Shown one piece after another: positions 37,558 through 46,254 of a DNA stretch of 64,000 bases. Under the pieces are notes generated by a model, which did not search any database, was not told the DNA's origin, and worked only from the letters and a program-made list of their open reading frames with translations. This stretch comes from Candidatus Kinetoplastibacterium desouzaii TCC079E (GTDB taxonomy: Bacteria > Pseudomonadota > Gammaproteobacteria > Burkholderiales > Burkholderiaceae_B): contig NC_020294.1 in the NCBI RefSeq assembly GCF_000340795.1, forward strand, positions 744,001 to 808,000, written 5' to 3'. Every line of letters begins with the position of its first letter. The first letter of the stretch is position 1. The position numbers and the translations under genes were made by a program.

Positions 37558-40350
37558 ATGAGTAATATAAGCATAAAAGGAATTAGAACACATAATATAA
37601 AAAATATATCTATAGATATACCTAGAAATAAAATAGTATTAGTTACAGGGGTATCAGGTTCTGGAAAATCTTCCCTGGTCTATGACACTATATATGCAGA
37701 AAGCCAAAGAAGATATTTAGAAAATTTATCTACCTATGCAAAACAATTTACAAACCTTTTAAAGGTCCCAGATATAGACTATATAGATGGTCTTTCTCCT
37801 GCCATAGCTATAAAACAGAAAATAAATTCTTCTAGTAACAAATCAACCATAGGTACGGTGTCAGAAATAAGTAACTATCTAAGGTTATTATTTACAAAAT
37901 TAGGTACCCCGTTATGCCCTAACCACAACACCCCCCTAAGACAGCATAATGTAAAACAAATAGTTGATTGGACTCTATCATTAGAGAAAGGAACTAAAAT
38001 TTTCATCCTAGCTCCAATACAATGTAATAAATATAATATAGAAGAAATCATTACAAACCTACAAAAACAGGGTTACCTACGAGTACGTATAAATCAAGAA
38101 ATTATTGAAATAAATGAGTTAGAACAAATCAAGAAAAACAACATATACCACAATATAGAATTAGTAGTAGATCGTTTATTAATTAAAAATGATCATAAAC
38201 AACGTTTGATTTCTAGCTTTGAAACAGCTTTAAAATTAGGAAATGGAACAGTAATTATAGAAAACAATGAGCACAAAAAAGATTTTTTCTTTTCCAATAA
38301 ATTAAAATGCCAATATTGTGATTATCAAATAAAAAAAATAGAACCAAGCCTATTCAGTTTTAATAACATGTCAGGAGCATGCAAGAAATGTAAAGGAAGT
38401 GGCAAGATATATGTCTTTGATAAAAATCTACTCATAAATCAAGATCAAACTATATCAACATTTATAAAAATAGTTAATAAAACAAACCTTAAAGAGATAC
38501 AATCACTAATCTCTAAATATAATATAAATATAGATACCACATTTAAATCATTACCTGACAATATTAAAAATATATTTCTTTACGGAGAAGCTAGCTCTAG
38601 CAATGAAAAAATCTTATTTAAAGGAATTATTTCTTATTTAGAAAAAGAACTAGAAGACACTAAATCTCAAAAAGTAATAAGTATATTAAAAAAATATACA
38701 AACATAAAAGAATGTGACTCATGTAAAGGATCAAAAATATGCGAAGAAGCAAGACATATAAAAATTAGCTATAACAATAGTTTATTAAAAAAAGTAAACA
38801 ATAATTTATCTATAAATGAAGTTGAATCTCTATCAATATCAGAATGTATTATCTTCTTAGACAACATCGTTTTTAAAAATGATACTGAAAAGCAAATAAC
38901 AAAACCAATCATTTATACAATACTCAAAAAATTATCATTTCTAGAACAAGCCGGATTAGATTATCTACCTCTTAATATTAACATAAACAAAATCTCTAAA
39001 GGAGAAGCACAAAGAGCAATTCTTGTAGGTCAAATATGCTCTAATCTTACAGGCATAACTTATATAATAGATGAACCTTCTACAGGCTTACATAAAAAAG
39101 ATATATTACATGTGATTAGCATATTAAAAAAACTAAAAAAACTAGGTAATAGCCTAATCATCATAGACCATGATGAGAGCATAATAATGAATGCTGATTG
39201 GATAATAGATATGGGTCCAGGGGCAGGTATAAATGGTGGCAATGTAATATCACAAGGAACAGTAGATACTATTATAAATGATGAGAATTCTATAACTGGT
39301 TCATTTTTAAAATCTCATTACAATAAGAAAACAAAAGAAACTATAAACTCACATACCAAATGGTTAATACTAGAAAATATTAGAATTAAAAATCTAAAAT
39401 CTATAAACATAAAAATACCGATTGGATTAATTACTTGTATCACTGGAGTATCAGGCTCAGGAAAAACAACTTTAGTGAATGATGTTATAATTCCTGCTGT
39501 CTCAAACTACATTAGGAACAAAGAAATAAAATTTAACTTTTTAATTGATGGAGCAAATAATTTTAACAATGTAGTGTACATAGATCAGAATCCTATAGGC
39601 AGCACATCTCATAGCAATACAGCAACTTATTGTGAAGTATTTACTACAATTAGAGAATTATTTGCCCAGACAAGTCAATCTAGAATTCGTGGATATACAC
39701 CTAGCAGATTTAGTTTTAATCTTAAAGGAGGTAGATGTGAAGAATGTCATGGTAATGGTCTAAAAAATATAGAAATGTATTTTTTACCTAACACACAATC
39801 AAAATGTAATTTATGTGATGGTAAACGTTATAACAATGAAACTCTTGAAATTCAATATCATGGTTTAGATATTAATGAAGTACTAAACTTAACCATAGAA
39901 GATGCTTTAATTATTTTTAAAAACATACCTGATATAAATAAAAAACTACAATCACTAATAAATGTTGGACTAAATTATATTACTTTAGGACAAAATATAA
40001 ATACATTATCTGGTGGTGAAATACAAAGATTAAAAATAGCAGTAGAATTATCTAAAAATAATAATAATAATCATTCTCTATATGTTCTAGATGAACCAAC
40101 TGCTGGTTTACATTTCCAAGATACTAAATCTTTGATGAACATTCTATATAAACTAGCTAAGATAGGTAATACTATAGTTATAGTTGAACACAATATGGAA
40201 GTTATAATAAACTCAAATTGGATAATAGACATTGGTCCTGATGGAGGACCATTAGGAGGTGAAGTAGTAGATCAAGGAACGCCAGAACAAATAGCCATAT
40301 CAAGAAAAGGATATACAGGAGAATACTTATTTAATATGATAAATAATTAA
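37558..40350 (+). CDS. uvrA: Excinuclease ABC subunit A, diverged
   Basis: A 930-residue UvrA, near the family length (about 940). Domains in order: Walker A GVSGSGKSS (31-39), UvrB-binding region with CPNHNTPLRQ, zinc knuckles CQYC/CKKC, first ABC signature ISKGEAQRA (479-487), IIDEPSTGLH, second Walker A GVSGSGKTT (630-638), second zinc module CEEC/CNLC, second signature LSGGEIQRL (817-825) and VLDEPTAGLH. It finds DNA damage for nucleotide-excision repair. The first signature has Lys for the second-position Gly of LSGGE, and the whole protein is lysine/asparagine-rich, suggesting relaxed constraint, although it is still an intact frame. Confidence 0.93.
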   Translation: MSNISIKGIRTHNIKNISIDIPRNKIVLVTGVSGSGKSSLVYDTIYAESQRRYLENLSTYAKQFTNLLKVPDIDYIDGLSPAIAIKQKINSSSNKSTIGTVSEISNYLRLLFTKLGTPLCPNHNTPLRQHNVKQIVDWTLSLEKGTKIFILAPIQCNKYNIEEIITNLQKQGYLRVRINQEIIEINELEQIKKNNIYHNIELVVDRLLIKNDHKQRLISSFETALKLGNGTVIIENNEHKKDFFFSNKLKCQYCDYQIKKIEPSLFSFNNMSGACKKCKGSGKIYVFDKNLLINQDQTISTFIKIVNKTNLKEIQSLISKYNINIDTTFKSLPDNIKNIFLYGEASSSNEKILFKGIISYLEKELEDTKSQKVISILKKYTNIKECDSCKGSKICEEARHIKISYNNSLLKKVNNNLSINEVESLSISECIIFLDNIVFKNDTEKQITKPIIYTILKKLSFLEQAGLDYLPLNININKISKGEAQRAILVGQICSNLTGITYIIDEPSTGLHKKDILHVISILKKLKKLGNSLIIIDHDESIIMNADWIIDMGPGAGINGGNVISQGTVDTIINDENSITGSFLKSHYNKKTKETINSHTKWLILENIRIKNLKSINIKIPIGLITCITGVSGSGKTTLVNDVIIPAVSNYIRNKEIKFNFLIDGANNFNNVVYIDQNPIGSTSHSNTATYCEVFTTIRELFAQTSQSRIRGYTPSRFSFNLKGGRCEECHGNGLKNIEMYFLPNTQSKCNLCDGKRYNNETLEIQYHGLDINEVLNLTIEDALIIFKNIPDINKKLQSLINVGLNYITLGQNINTLSGGEIQRLKIAVELSKNNNNNHSLYVLDEPTAGLHFQDTKSLMNILYKLAKIGNTIVIVEHNMEVIINSNWIIDIGPDGGPLGGEVVDQGTPEQIAISRKGYTGEYLFNMINN

Positions 40351-40362
40351 TTAAAAATTAAT
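40346..40362. terminator. Small AT hairpin between uvrA and dgt
   Basis: ATTAATT (40346-40352) pairs with 40356-40362 across a 3-nt loop in a 20-nt convergent gap and includes the uvrA stop. It is AT-only and weak. Confidence 0.3.
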
Positions 40363-40370
40363 AAAATACT

Positions 40371-41504
40371 TTAAATTTTATGTAATAAATTATATTCATA
40401 AATAGCCTCACGATCAGTCATATTAGCGATATAATCAACTGCAAGTTGAATTTTATTATAAATCATATCAACTCCATCTTGTGATGAGTAATTAAGATTG
40501 TTTAATTTCCATTCAAATAAATTCTTAATTATAGATCTTCCTTCTAAGGCTGAAAATAATACTTCCTTATTTTGATATAAATTTTCGTATAAAAAACTTT
40601 TTATCTCATTTAAAGATATACGTATATCTTTAGAGAAAGATATCATTCTACTCATCTTCCTAACATCATCAACATTTTTAGGGTTCATTTGCTTAATAAT
40701 GCGCCTAGAGTTAAAAATTATGTCATTTACTAATACACGTACAATTTCTCTTATAGTTTCAAGAATCAAAACTCTCTCATCAACACCTGAATATAATTTA
40801 CTAATAGCATCAAAATTTTTACCAAAAAGATATAACTGCTTAACTTGAGATAATTTTATTAAACCAGAATATAATCCATCATCTATATCATGCGTACTAT
40901 AAGCTATTTCATCAGCACAATCGACCAACTGGGCTTCTAGTGAAGGATTATTTGAATTTAAGAATCTAATCCCTACATCTCCTATTTTTCTTGCATTTTT
41001 CCTACTACAGTGTTTAATAATACCCTCACGGGTTTCAAAACATAAATTTAATCCATTAAATTCAGAATATCTTTTTTCTAACAAATCAACAATTCTTAAT
41101 GCATATAAATTATGTTCAAAACCACCAAAATCAGGATTAAGTCTATTTATAATAATATTCATTTCATCCTGACCTGCATGGCCAAATGGAGAATGTCCTA
41201 GATCATGTGCTAAAGAAATAGCTTCTACCAAGTCCTCAGAAAGATTTAAATATCTCGATATGCTTCTTGCTATGTGAGCTACTTCCAAGCTATGGGTTAA
41301 ACGCGTACGGAAACAACTTCTGGATTTACTATTTACAAAAACTTGAGTTTTAGACTCTAATTTTCTAAAAGATCTAGAGCAAATTATTCTATTAACATCT
41401 TTCTGAAAATTATTTAATTTATCATGATCTGTAAATAATTCGTTATATAAACGACCTTTAGTTTCTTTCGGATTACATGCATAAGGCGCTATATTAATTC
41501 TCAT
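40371..41504 (-). CDS. dgt: dGTPase-like HD-domain triphosphohydrolase
   Basis: A 377-residue product from the ATG at 41504 (MRINIAPYACNPKETKGR). An upstream start at 41537 would add 11 residues lying over the end of aroB and is rejected. The HD metal site is H71 (RLTHSLEVAHIARS) and H100-D101 (AHDLGHSPFGHAGQDEMN), with further metal-site Asp in DCADEIAYSTHDIDDG. It hydrolyses dNTPs (dGTP in E. coli) to deoxynucleoside and triphosphate. It begins 7 nt after the aroB stop, so aroK-aroB-dgt looks like one operon, as in many Betaproteobacteria. Confidence 0.93.
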   Translation of the reverse strand: MRINIAPYACNPKETKGRLYNELFTDHDKLNNFQKDVNRIICSRSFRKLESKTQVFVNSKSRSCFRTRLTHSLEVAHIARSISRYLNLSEDLVEAISLAHDLGHSPFGHAGQDEMNIIINRLNPDFGGFEHNLYALRIVDLLEKRYSEFNGLNLCFETREGIIKHCSRKNARKIGDVGIRFLNSNNPSLEAQLVDCADEIAYSTHDIDDGLYSGLIKLSQVKQLYLFGKNFDAISKLYSGVDERVLILETIREIVRVLVNDIIFNSRRIIKQMNPKNVDDVRKMSRMISFSKDIRISLNEIKSFLYENLYQNKEVLFSALEGRSIIKNLFEWKLNNLNYSSQDGVDMIYNKIQLAVDYIANMTDREAIYEYNLLHKI

Positions 41505-41511
41505 GTAATAT

Positions 41512-42588
41512 TTACTTTGTTGTTTCTTGTATAGCAAGTTTTATCATATCTTCAGAAACATCCTGTACTAAAGACTCACCAATTTTAGTAATTAACACAA
41601 ATCTAATCTTGCCATGTTGATTTTTTTTATCAACTAACATTAAATCAATCCATTTTTCCAAACTAAAATTGGGAGCTGTGATAGGACACCCTATAGACTT
41701 AACTAATGACTTAACTCTTTCTACAATACTTTCATCCAAATTAAATAATAAAGATGATAAGACAGACGCTTGTACTAATCCACAACCAACAGCTTCTCCA
41801 TGTAACCAATTTCCATACCCAAGACCAGACTCTATAGCATGACCGAATGTATGACCTAAATTTAATATAGCTCTTAATCCAGATTCTTTTTCGTCTTTAC
41901 CAACAACATAAGCCTTTAACTCACAAGAACGCTGAATAGCATAACTCAATGCATCTTTATCTAAGGATAGTAACTTGTTTATGTTGTTTTCACACCATAC
42001 CCAGAAATCCTGATCTAATATTAATCCATATTTAATAACTTCAGATAATCCTGAAGATATTTGTTTAGCATCCAAAGTATTTAGAACATCAATATCAATT
42101 TCTACTGATTCAGGTTGATAGAATGACCCTATCATATTTTTACCTAAAGGATGATTAACAGCTGTTTTTCCTCCAACAGATGAATCTACTTGTGCTAACA
42201 AAGTAGTTGGAACTTGAATAAAACGTATTCCACGCATATACACAGAAGCAGCAAAACCAGTAATATCACCAATAACACCACCACCTAAAGCAACTAGTAC
42301 AGCATGACGATCCATTTTATTTGATAATAGAACATCAAAAATTTTATTTAAATTAACCCAGTCTTTATAAATTTCACCATCTGGCAATTCTATTACAAAA
42401 ACAGATAAACCAGTTTTTAACAAAGATTCCTTAACTCTTGATAAATATAGAGCACCAACCTTAGGATTGGTTACTATAGCTATAGAAGTAGCATCAGACG
42501 GAACAGCGCTATCTAGAAAATCTAAACGTCCTGGTTCAATATTTATAGAGTATGACCCACTAGGTACATTAACTGTAACAACATTCAT
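41512..42588 (-). CDS. aroB: 3-dehydroquinate synthase
   Basis: A 358-residue DHQ synthase. NAD- and metal-site motifs are LGGGVIGDITGFAASVYMRG, PTTLLAQVDSSVGGKTAVNH, KNMIGSFYQP, and the zinc histidines in LNLGHTFGHAIE and WLHGEAVGCG. It closes the ring in the second step of the shikimate pathway (aromatic amino acids, folate, quinones). It lies 9 nt after aroK and 7 nt before dgt. The length matches the bacterial norm (about 360). Confidence 0.97.
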   Translation of the reverse strand: MNVVTVNVPSGSYSINIEPGRLDFLDSAVPSDATSIAIVTNPKVGALYLSRVKESLLKTGLSVFVIELPDGEIYKDWVNLNKIFDVLLSNKMDRHAVLVALGGGVIGDITGFAASVYMRGIRFIQVPTTLLAQVDSSVGGKTAVNHPLGKNMIGSFYQPESVEIDIDVLNTLDAKQISSGLSEVIKYGLILDQDFWVWCENNINKLLSLDKDALSYAIQRSCELKAYVVGKDEKESGLRAILNLGHTFGHAIESGLGYGNWLHGEAVGCGLVQASVLSSLLFNLDESIVERVKSLVKSIGCPITAPNFSLEKWIDLMLVDKKNQHGKIRFVLITKIGESLVQDVSEDMIKLAIQETTK

Positions 42589-42597
42589 CTTAATTTC

Positions 42598-43218
42598 TCA
42601 TATTTTTTGTAAAATTAAACACAATTCTTTAGCTATATCAGCAGCATTATATGAACTAGTATCTATAACTATATCAGCAATTTCATGATAAATAGGATCT
42701 CTAATTTCAAGTAGTTCTTTAATCTTTACATACGGATCTTTAATGGCTAATAAAGGTCGGTTTTGATCTACAGAAACTCTTTTAAATAAAACATCAATAT
42801 TAGCTTGTAAATATACAACAATCCCACCACTAGTCAAAAGATGTCTATTATCTTCTGCTAATACAGCACCTCCACCAGTTGCTAGGACTATATTTTTCTC
42901 TAAAGAAATTTTTTGTAATATATCAGTCTCCCTTTTTCTAAATCCATCTTCTCCTTCTATTTCAAAAATCACTGGGATATTAACACCACAAGCAATTTCA
43001 ATTTCAGAATCTAAATCTACAAATTTTTTTCCTATATATTGAGCTAAACATCTACCAACTGTACTTTTCCCTGCTCCCATCATTCCAATTAAAAAAATTG
43101 ATGTATTCTTGTTTGAATATTTTTTTGATATAACATTATTATTATCAATACTTTGATGAATTGCTTTAGATACTGTAGGCTTTGTGTAATTAGAACAAGA
43201 TTTTTTAGACATATTCAT
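42598..43218 (-). CDS. aroK: Shikimate kinase
   Basis: A 206-residue shikimate kinase. The P-loop GMMGAGKST is at residues 45-53, followed by FVDLDSEIE, the shikimate-binding GEDGFRKRE and ATGGGAVL, and the lid segment DQNRPLL. The first 40 residues are a polar extension beyond the catalytic core; other betaproteobacterial AroK proteins can also be N-terminally extended, and a start at 43212 (MSKKSCSN) is equally possible. It phosphorylates shikimate, feeding chorismate synthesis, in operon with aroB. It is divergent from mrcA over 91 nt; the pilus genes often found upstream in relatives are absent. Confidence 0.94.
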   Translation of the reverse strand: MNMSKKSCSNYTKPTVSKAIHQSIDNNNVISKKYSNKNTSIFLIGMMGAGKSTVGRCLAQYIGKKFVDLDSEIEIACGVNIPVIFEIEGEDGFRKRETDILQKISLEKNIVLATGGGAVLAEDNRHLLTSGGIVVYLQANIDVLFKRVSVDQNRPLLAIKDPYVKIKELLEIRDPIYHEIADIVIDTSSYNAADIAKELCLILQKI

Positions 43219-43309
43219 ATTTCAATTGCCACTTTTATAAATTATGAGTTAAAGTTTAGAACATTTTTCATTATTAAGATAAAACCAACTAATCCAACAA
43301 TTAACTCTT

Positions 43310-45658
43310 ATGAACGATAAAAAATCATTATTAGAATTAATGATTAGAATTTTAATAATACCTATACACTTACTTATAAGTCTTACAACATTCGTTTTCA
43401 TTATACTATCTATTACATGGTCTAAGTTGCCTAATCTTGATGCAATGACAAACTATAAACCACCTATACCTCTAAGAATATATAGTGCAGATCATATTCT
43501 AATCGGAGAATTTGGAGAAGAACGACGTAAATTGCTAAAATTTCATGAAATACCTGATCAAATGAAAATGGCAATATTAGCAACTGAAGATGACCGTTTC
43601 TATCAACATAAAGGTATAGATTGGCAAGGAATATTAAGAGCGGGCATAGTTAATTTAAAAAACATGTCTAAGTCCCAGGGAGCAAGTACTATAACAATGC
43701 AAGTAGCTAGGAATTTCTATCTTTCAACAGAAAAAACATATTTGCGTAAGGTATATGAATTACTTTTAACGATTAAGATAGAATCAGAACTTACAAAAAA
43801 TCAGATCTTAGAACTATATATGAATCAAATATATTTGGGTCACCATACTTATGGATTTGAAGCTGCTTCTTTAAAATATCTAAACAAATCATTATCAGAA
43901 ATAAACATAGCTGAAGCAGCTCTATTAGCTGGAATACCTAAAGCTCCTTCTATATACAATCCAATTTCTAATTTTTCTCGTGCAAAAACGAGACAAAAAT
44001 ATATTTTAGATCGGATGTTATCTCTTGAATATATTTCAAAGAGTGAATATATTGACGCATTAAATAAAAAAATCATTATAAAAACGATAAATAAACAATC
44101 AGAAAATTATAATTCTCATGGAGAATATGTTGCAGAAATAGTTAGACAATTACTATTTAAAGTTTATAAAAATAAGCTCTATTCAAAAGGAATAAATGTA
44201 TACACAACCATCAAAGCTAAGGACCAAGAAGCTGCCTATCAAGCTATAAGATCTGCCGTTATAAAATATACGCTACAATCTGAATATAATGGACCAGAAG
44301 AAAAAATTAAAGTGCCTGTAAAACTTGAAGATAAACTTACCTTCCATGATGAAAATATACATAAAATACTTGATCAACTATATGATAGTGACGAATTAAA
44401 AGCTTATTTAGTAATAAATATAGATGAGAATGAAGTAACATTAATCAACAAAAATAAAAAATTAATTAAATTAAATGATAAAAAATCTATCAATTTAACT
44501 AGAATAAAAGATCAAACTAAATTAATAACAGTAGGGTCAATAGTTTACGTATATGAAAAAAATAATATTAAACAAATTACTAACCTTCCTTCGGTACAAG
44601 CAGCATTTGTTTCAATATCTCCACAAAATGGTGCAATATTGTCTCTTATAGGTGGATTTGATTTTAATATTGGTAATTTTAATAGAGTAATTCAAGCCTG
44701 GCGACAACCTGGATCAAGCATAAAACCATTTATATATGCAGCAAGTCTTGAAAAAGGAGTATCACCAAACACAAAGGTATCTGACTTGCCTTTTTCATTA
44801 ACTGCAGAAAAAACAGGATCCAAACCATGGAACCCTAAAAACTATGGTCATCGATATGAAGAAAATTTAACAATGCGTCAAGGTCTCTATAAATCGAAAA
44901 ATATGATTTCAATAAGAATCTTAGATAACATTGGACCTATCTATGCTCAGGAATATTTAACAAAATTTGGGTTTGATAAATCAAAACATCCTGCTGTTCT
45001 ATCTATGGCCTTAGGAACAGGTTTAGTAACACCTTTACAATTAACCACTGCATTTTCTGTTTTTGCAAATGGAGGACATTTAATACCTCCTTATTTAATA
45101 GAAAGAGTTACAGATAGTAATGGAGAAATCCTTATGCAACACTCTGATGTTGAATTAAACGACACTAATCAAACTATAGATTCAAGGGTTTCATATATTA
45201 TGAATAACTTATTAAAAGGAGTTGCTACCTATGGAACAGCATCCAAGGCTAAAAAAGCTCTTAATCGCAGTGATGTAGCAGGAAAAACGGGCACTACAAA
45301 CGAATCATTTGATGCATGGTTCTCAGGTTACACACCAGAAATTGTCGCAACTGCCTGGCTAGGTTTTGATCTACCCAAATCTCTTGGTCAATATGAAACT
45401 GGTGGTAGATTAGCTATGCCTATATGGATAGATTATATGAAGAAAATCATAAAAAACTTACCTGAGCATAAAGAAAGCAACCCACCAGAAGGAATTATTA
45501 TTGAAAATAATGATTATTATCTAAAAGAATTTCCACCTGGGAAAACAATATCCGAAATATGTACACATATACCAGATAATTTGATAAACACAAATAAAAA
45601 AACCATTAAATTATTACAGTCTAATAATAATATTTCTTCCGACTATACTAGAACATAA
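43310..45658 (+). CDS. mrcA: Penicillin-binding protein 1A (bifunctional)
   Basis: A 782-residue class A PBP. One N-terminal membrane helix (about residues 17-38) is followed by the GT51 glycosyltransferase domain, with catalytic Glu93 in ATEDDRFYQHKG, then QGASTITMQVARN. The transpeptidase has SSIK (469-472), SKN (529-531) and KTGT (659-662). It polymerises and cross-links peptidoglycan. It is shorter than E. coli PBP1A (850), with a compact, lysine-rich linker around residues 330-420. The 3' end overlaps convergent cyaY by 45 nt. Confidence 0.96.
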   Translation: MNDKKSLLELMIRILIIPIHLLISLTTFVFIILSITWSKLPNLDAMTNYKPPIPLRIYSADHILIGEFGEERRKLLKFHEIPDQMKMAILATEDDRFYQHKGIDWQGILRAGIVNLKNMSKSQGASTITMQVARNFYLSTEKTYLRKVYELLLTIKIESELTKNQILELYMNQIYLGHHTYGFEAASLKYLNKSLSEINIAEAALLAGIPKAPSIYNPISNFSRAKTRQKYILDRMLSLEYISKSEYIDALNKKIIIKTINKQSENYNSHGEYVAEIVRQLLFKVYKNKLYSKGINVYTTIKAKDQEAAYQAIRSAVIKYTLQSEYNGPEEKIKVPVKLEDKLTFHDENIHKILDQLYDSDELKAYLVINIDENEVTLINKNKKLIKLNDKKSINLTRIKDQTKLITVGSIVYVYEKNNIKQITNLPSVQAAFVSISPQNGAILSLIGGFDFNIGNFNRVIQAWRQPGSSIKPFIYAASLEKGVSPNTKVSDLPFSLTAEKTGSKPWNPKNYGHRYEENLTMRQGLYKSKNMISIRILDNIGPIYAQEYLTKFGFDKSKHPAVLSMALGTGLVTPLQLTTAFSVFANGGHLIPPYLIERVTDSNGEILMQHSDVELNDTNQTIDSRVSYIMNNLLKGVATYGTASKAKKALNRSDVAGKTGTTNESFDAWFSGYTPEIVATAWLGFDLPKSLGQYETGGRLAMPIWIDYMKKIIKNLPEHKESNPPEGIIIENNDYYLKEFPPGKTISEICTHIPDNLINTNKKTIKLLQSNNNISSDYTRT
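45610..45628. terminator. 7-bp hairpin inside the mrcA/cyaY overlap
   Basis: ATTATTA (45610-45616) pairs with 45622-45628 across a 5-nt loop. The left arm contains the cyaY stop (45614-45616). It is entirely AT-paired and lies within mrcA coding sequence, so any terminator action would concern cyaY only. Confidence 0.3.
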
Positions 45659-45943
45659 TTCTGATAACTTATCACAAAAATCAACACCTCCTCGATTATC
45701 TATCCACTTAAAACCATCATAATAATAATGAAAACCGCCTTTTTTTAATGCAGCTAACCATAACTCTTTTAAATGTATTTGAGGGGTTATTACTATATGA
45801 TTCTTATCATTAAATAATATTTCTAAAACTCTACCATTAATATTAACATCAACATCAATGTTGTCATTTAAAAGTTCATTTATTTGATCTTCAACTGCCT
45901 CTAAAGTATTATCAACTAATGTTATAAATTCAATGTCTTTCAT
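45614..45943 (-). CDS. cyaY: Frataxin homologue CyaY
   Basis: A 109-residue frataxin. It shows the acidic first helix (FITLVDNTLEAVEDQINEL), the strand segment VDVNINGRVLEILF, then IVITPQIHLKELWLAA and FHYYYDGFKWIDNRGG, matching frataxin (NKQxxxxQIWLA, W..). CyaY binds iron and modulates IscS in Fe-S cluster assembly. Its last 45 nt are antisense to the end of mrcA. It is divergent from lptM, an arrangement shared with relatives where cyaY, lptM and lysA are neighbours. Confidence 0.94.
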   Translation of the reverse strand: MKDIEFITLVDNTLEAVEDQINELLNDNIDVDVNINGRVLEILFNDKNHIVITPQIHLKELWLAALKKGGFHYYYDGFKWIDNRGGVDFCDKLSELCSSIVGRNIIIRL

Positions 45944-46045
45944 ATGTTTTTTATTTGTTGAATAGAAAATAGGAATATCCTATAAATAATATTATCTTTT
46001 AAAGATAGTATCCTTAATCTATTATAAATTGTAAAATTAACTGTC

Positions 46046-46186
46046 ATGAAATATAAAAATAAACTTTTTACTATTATAACAATAATATTTTTATCTTCAC
46101 TTTTAAACTCATGTGGATATAAAGGCCAGCTTTATATTGAAACAATGCAAAAACCACAAAATAATATTATTAAAATTAATAATTAA
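46046..46186 (+). CDS. lptM: LptM-like small lipoprotein
   Basis: A 46-residue peptide. A lysine-rich start and hydrophobic helix lead to a lipobox LLNSC with Cys23, directly followed by GYKGQLYIE. This matches LptM (formerly YifL), whose mature form begins CGxKGPLxxP and which helps mature the LptD-LptE LPS translocon at the outer membrane. It lies between divergent cyaY and lysA, where lptM genes usually sit. The usual proline after the KGxLY motif is missing, and the tail is asparagine/isoleucine-rich. The small size makes it easy to miss in annotation. Confidence 0.85.
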   Translation: MKYKNKLFTIITIIFLSSLLNSCGYKGQLYIETMQKPQNNIIKINN

Positions 46187-46254
46187 TAATTAATATAGAT
46201 TAGACTGTAGTATTTCCTCTAGAAACTTAATATTTTATAACTAACATTCATAAT

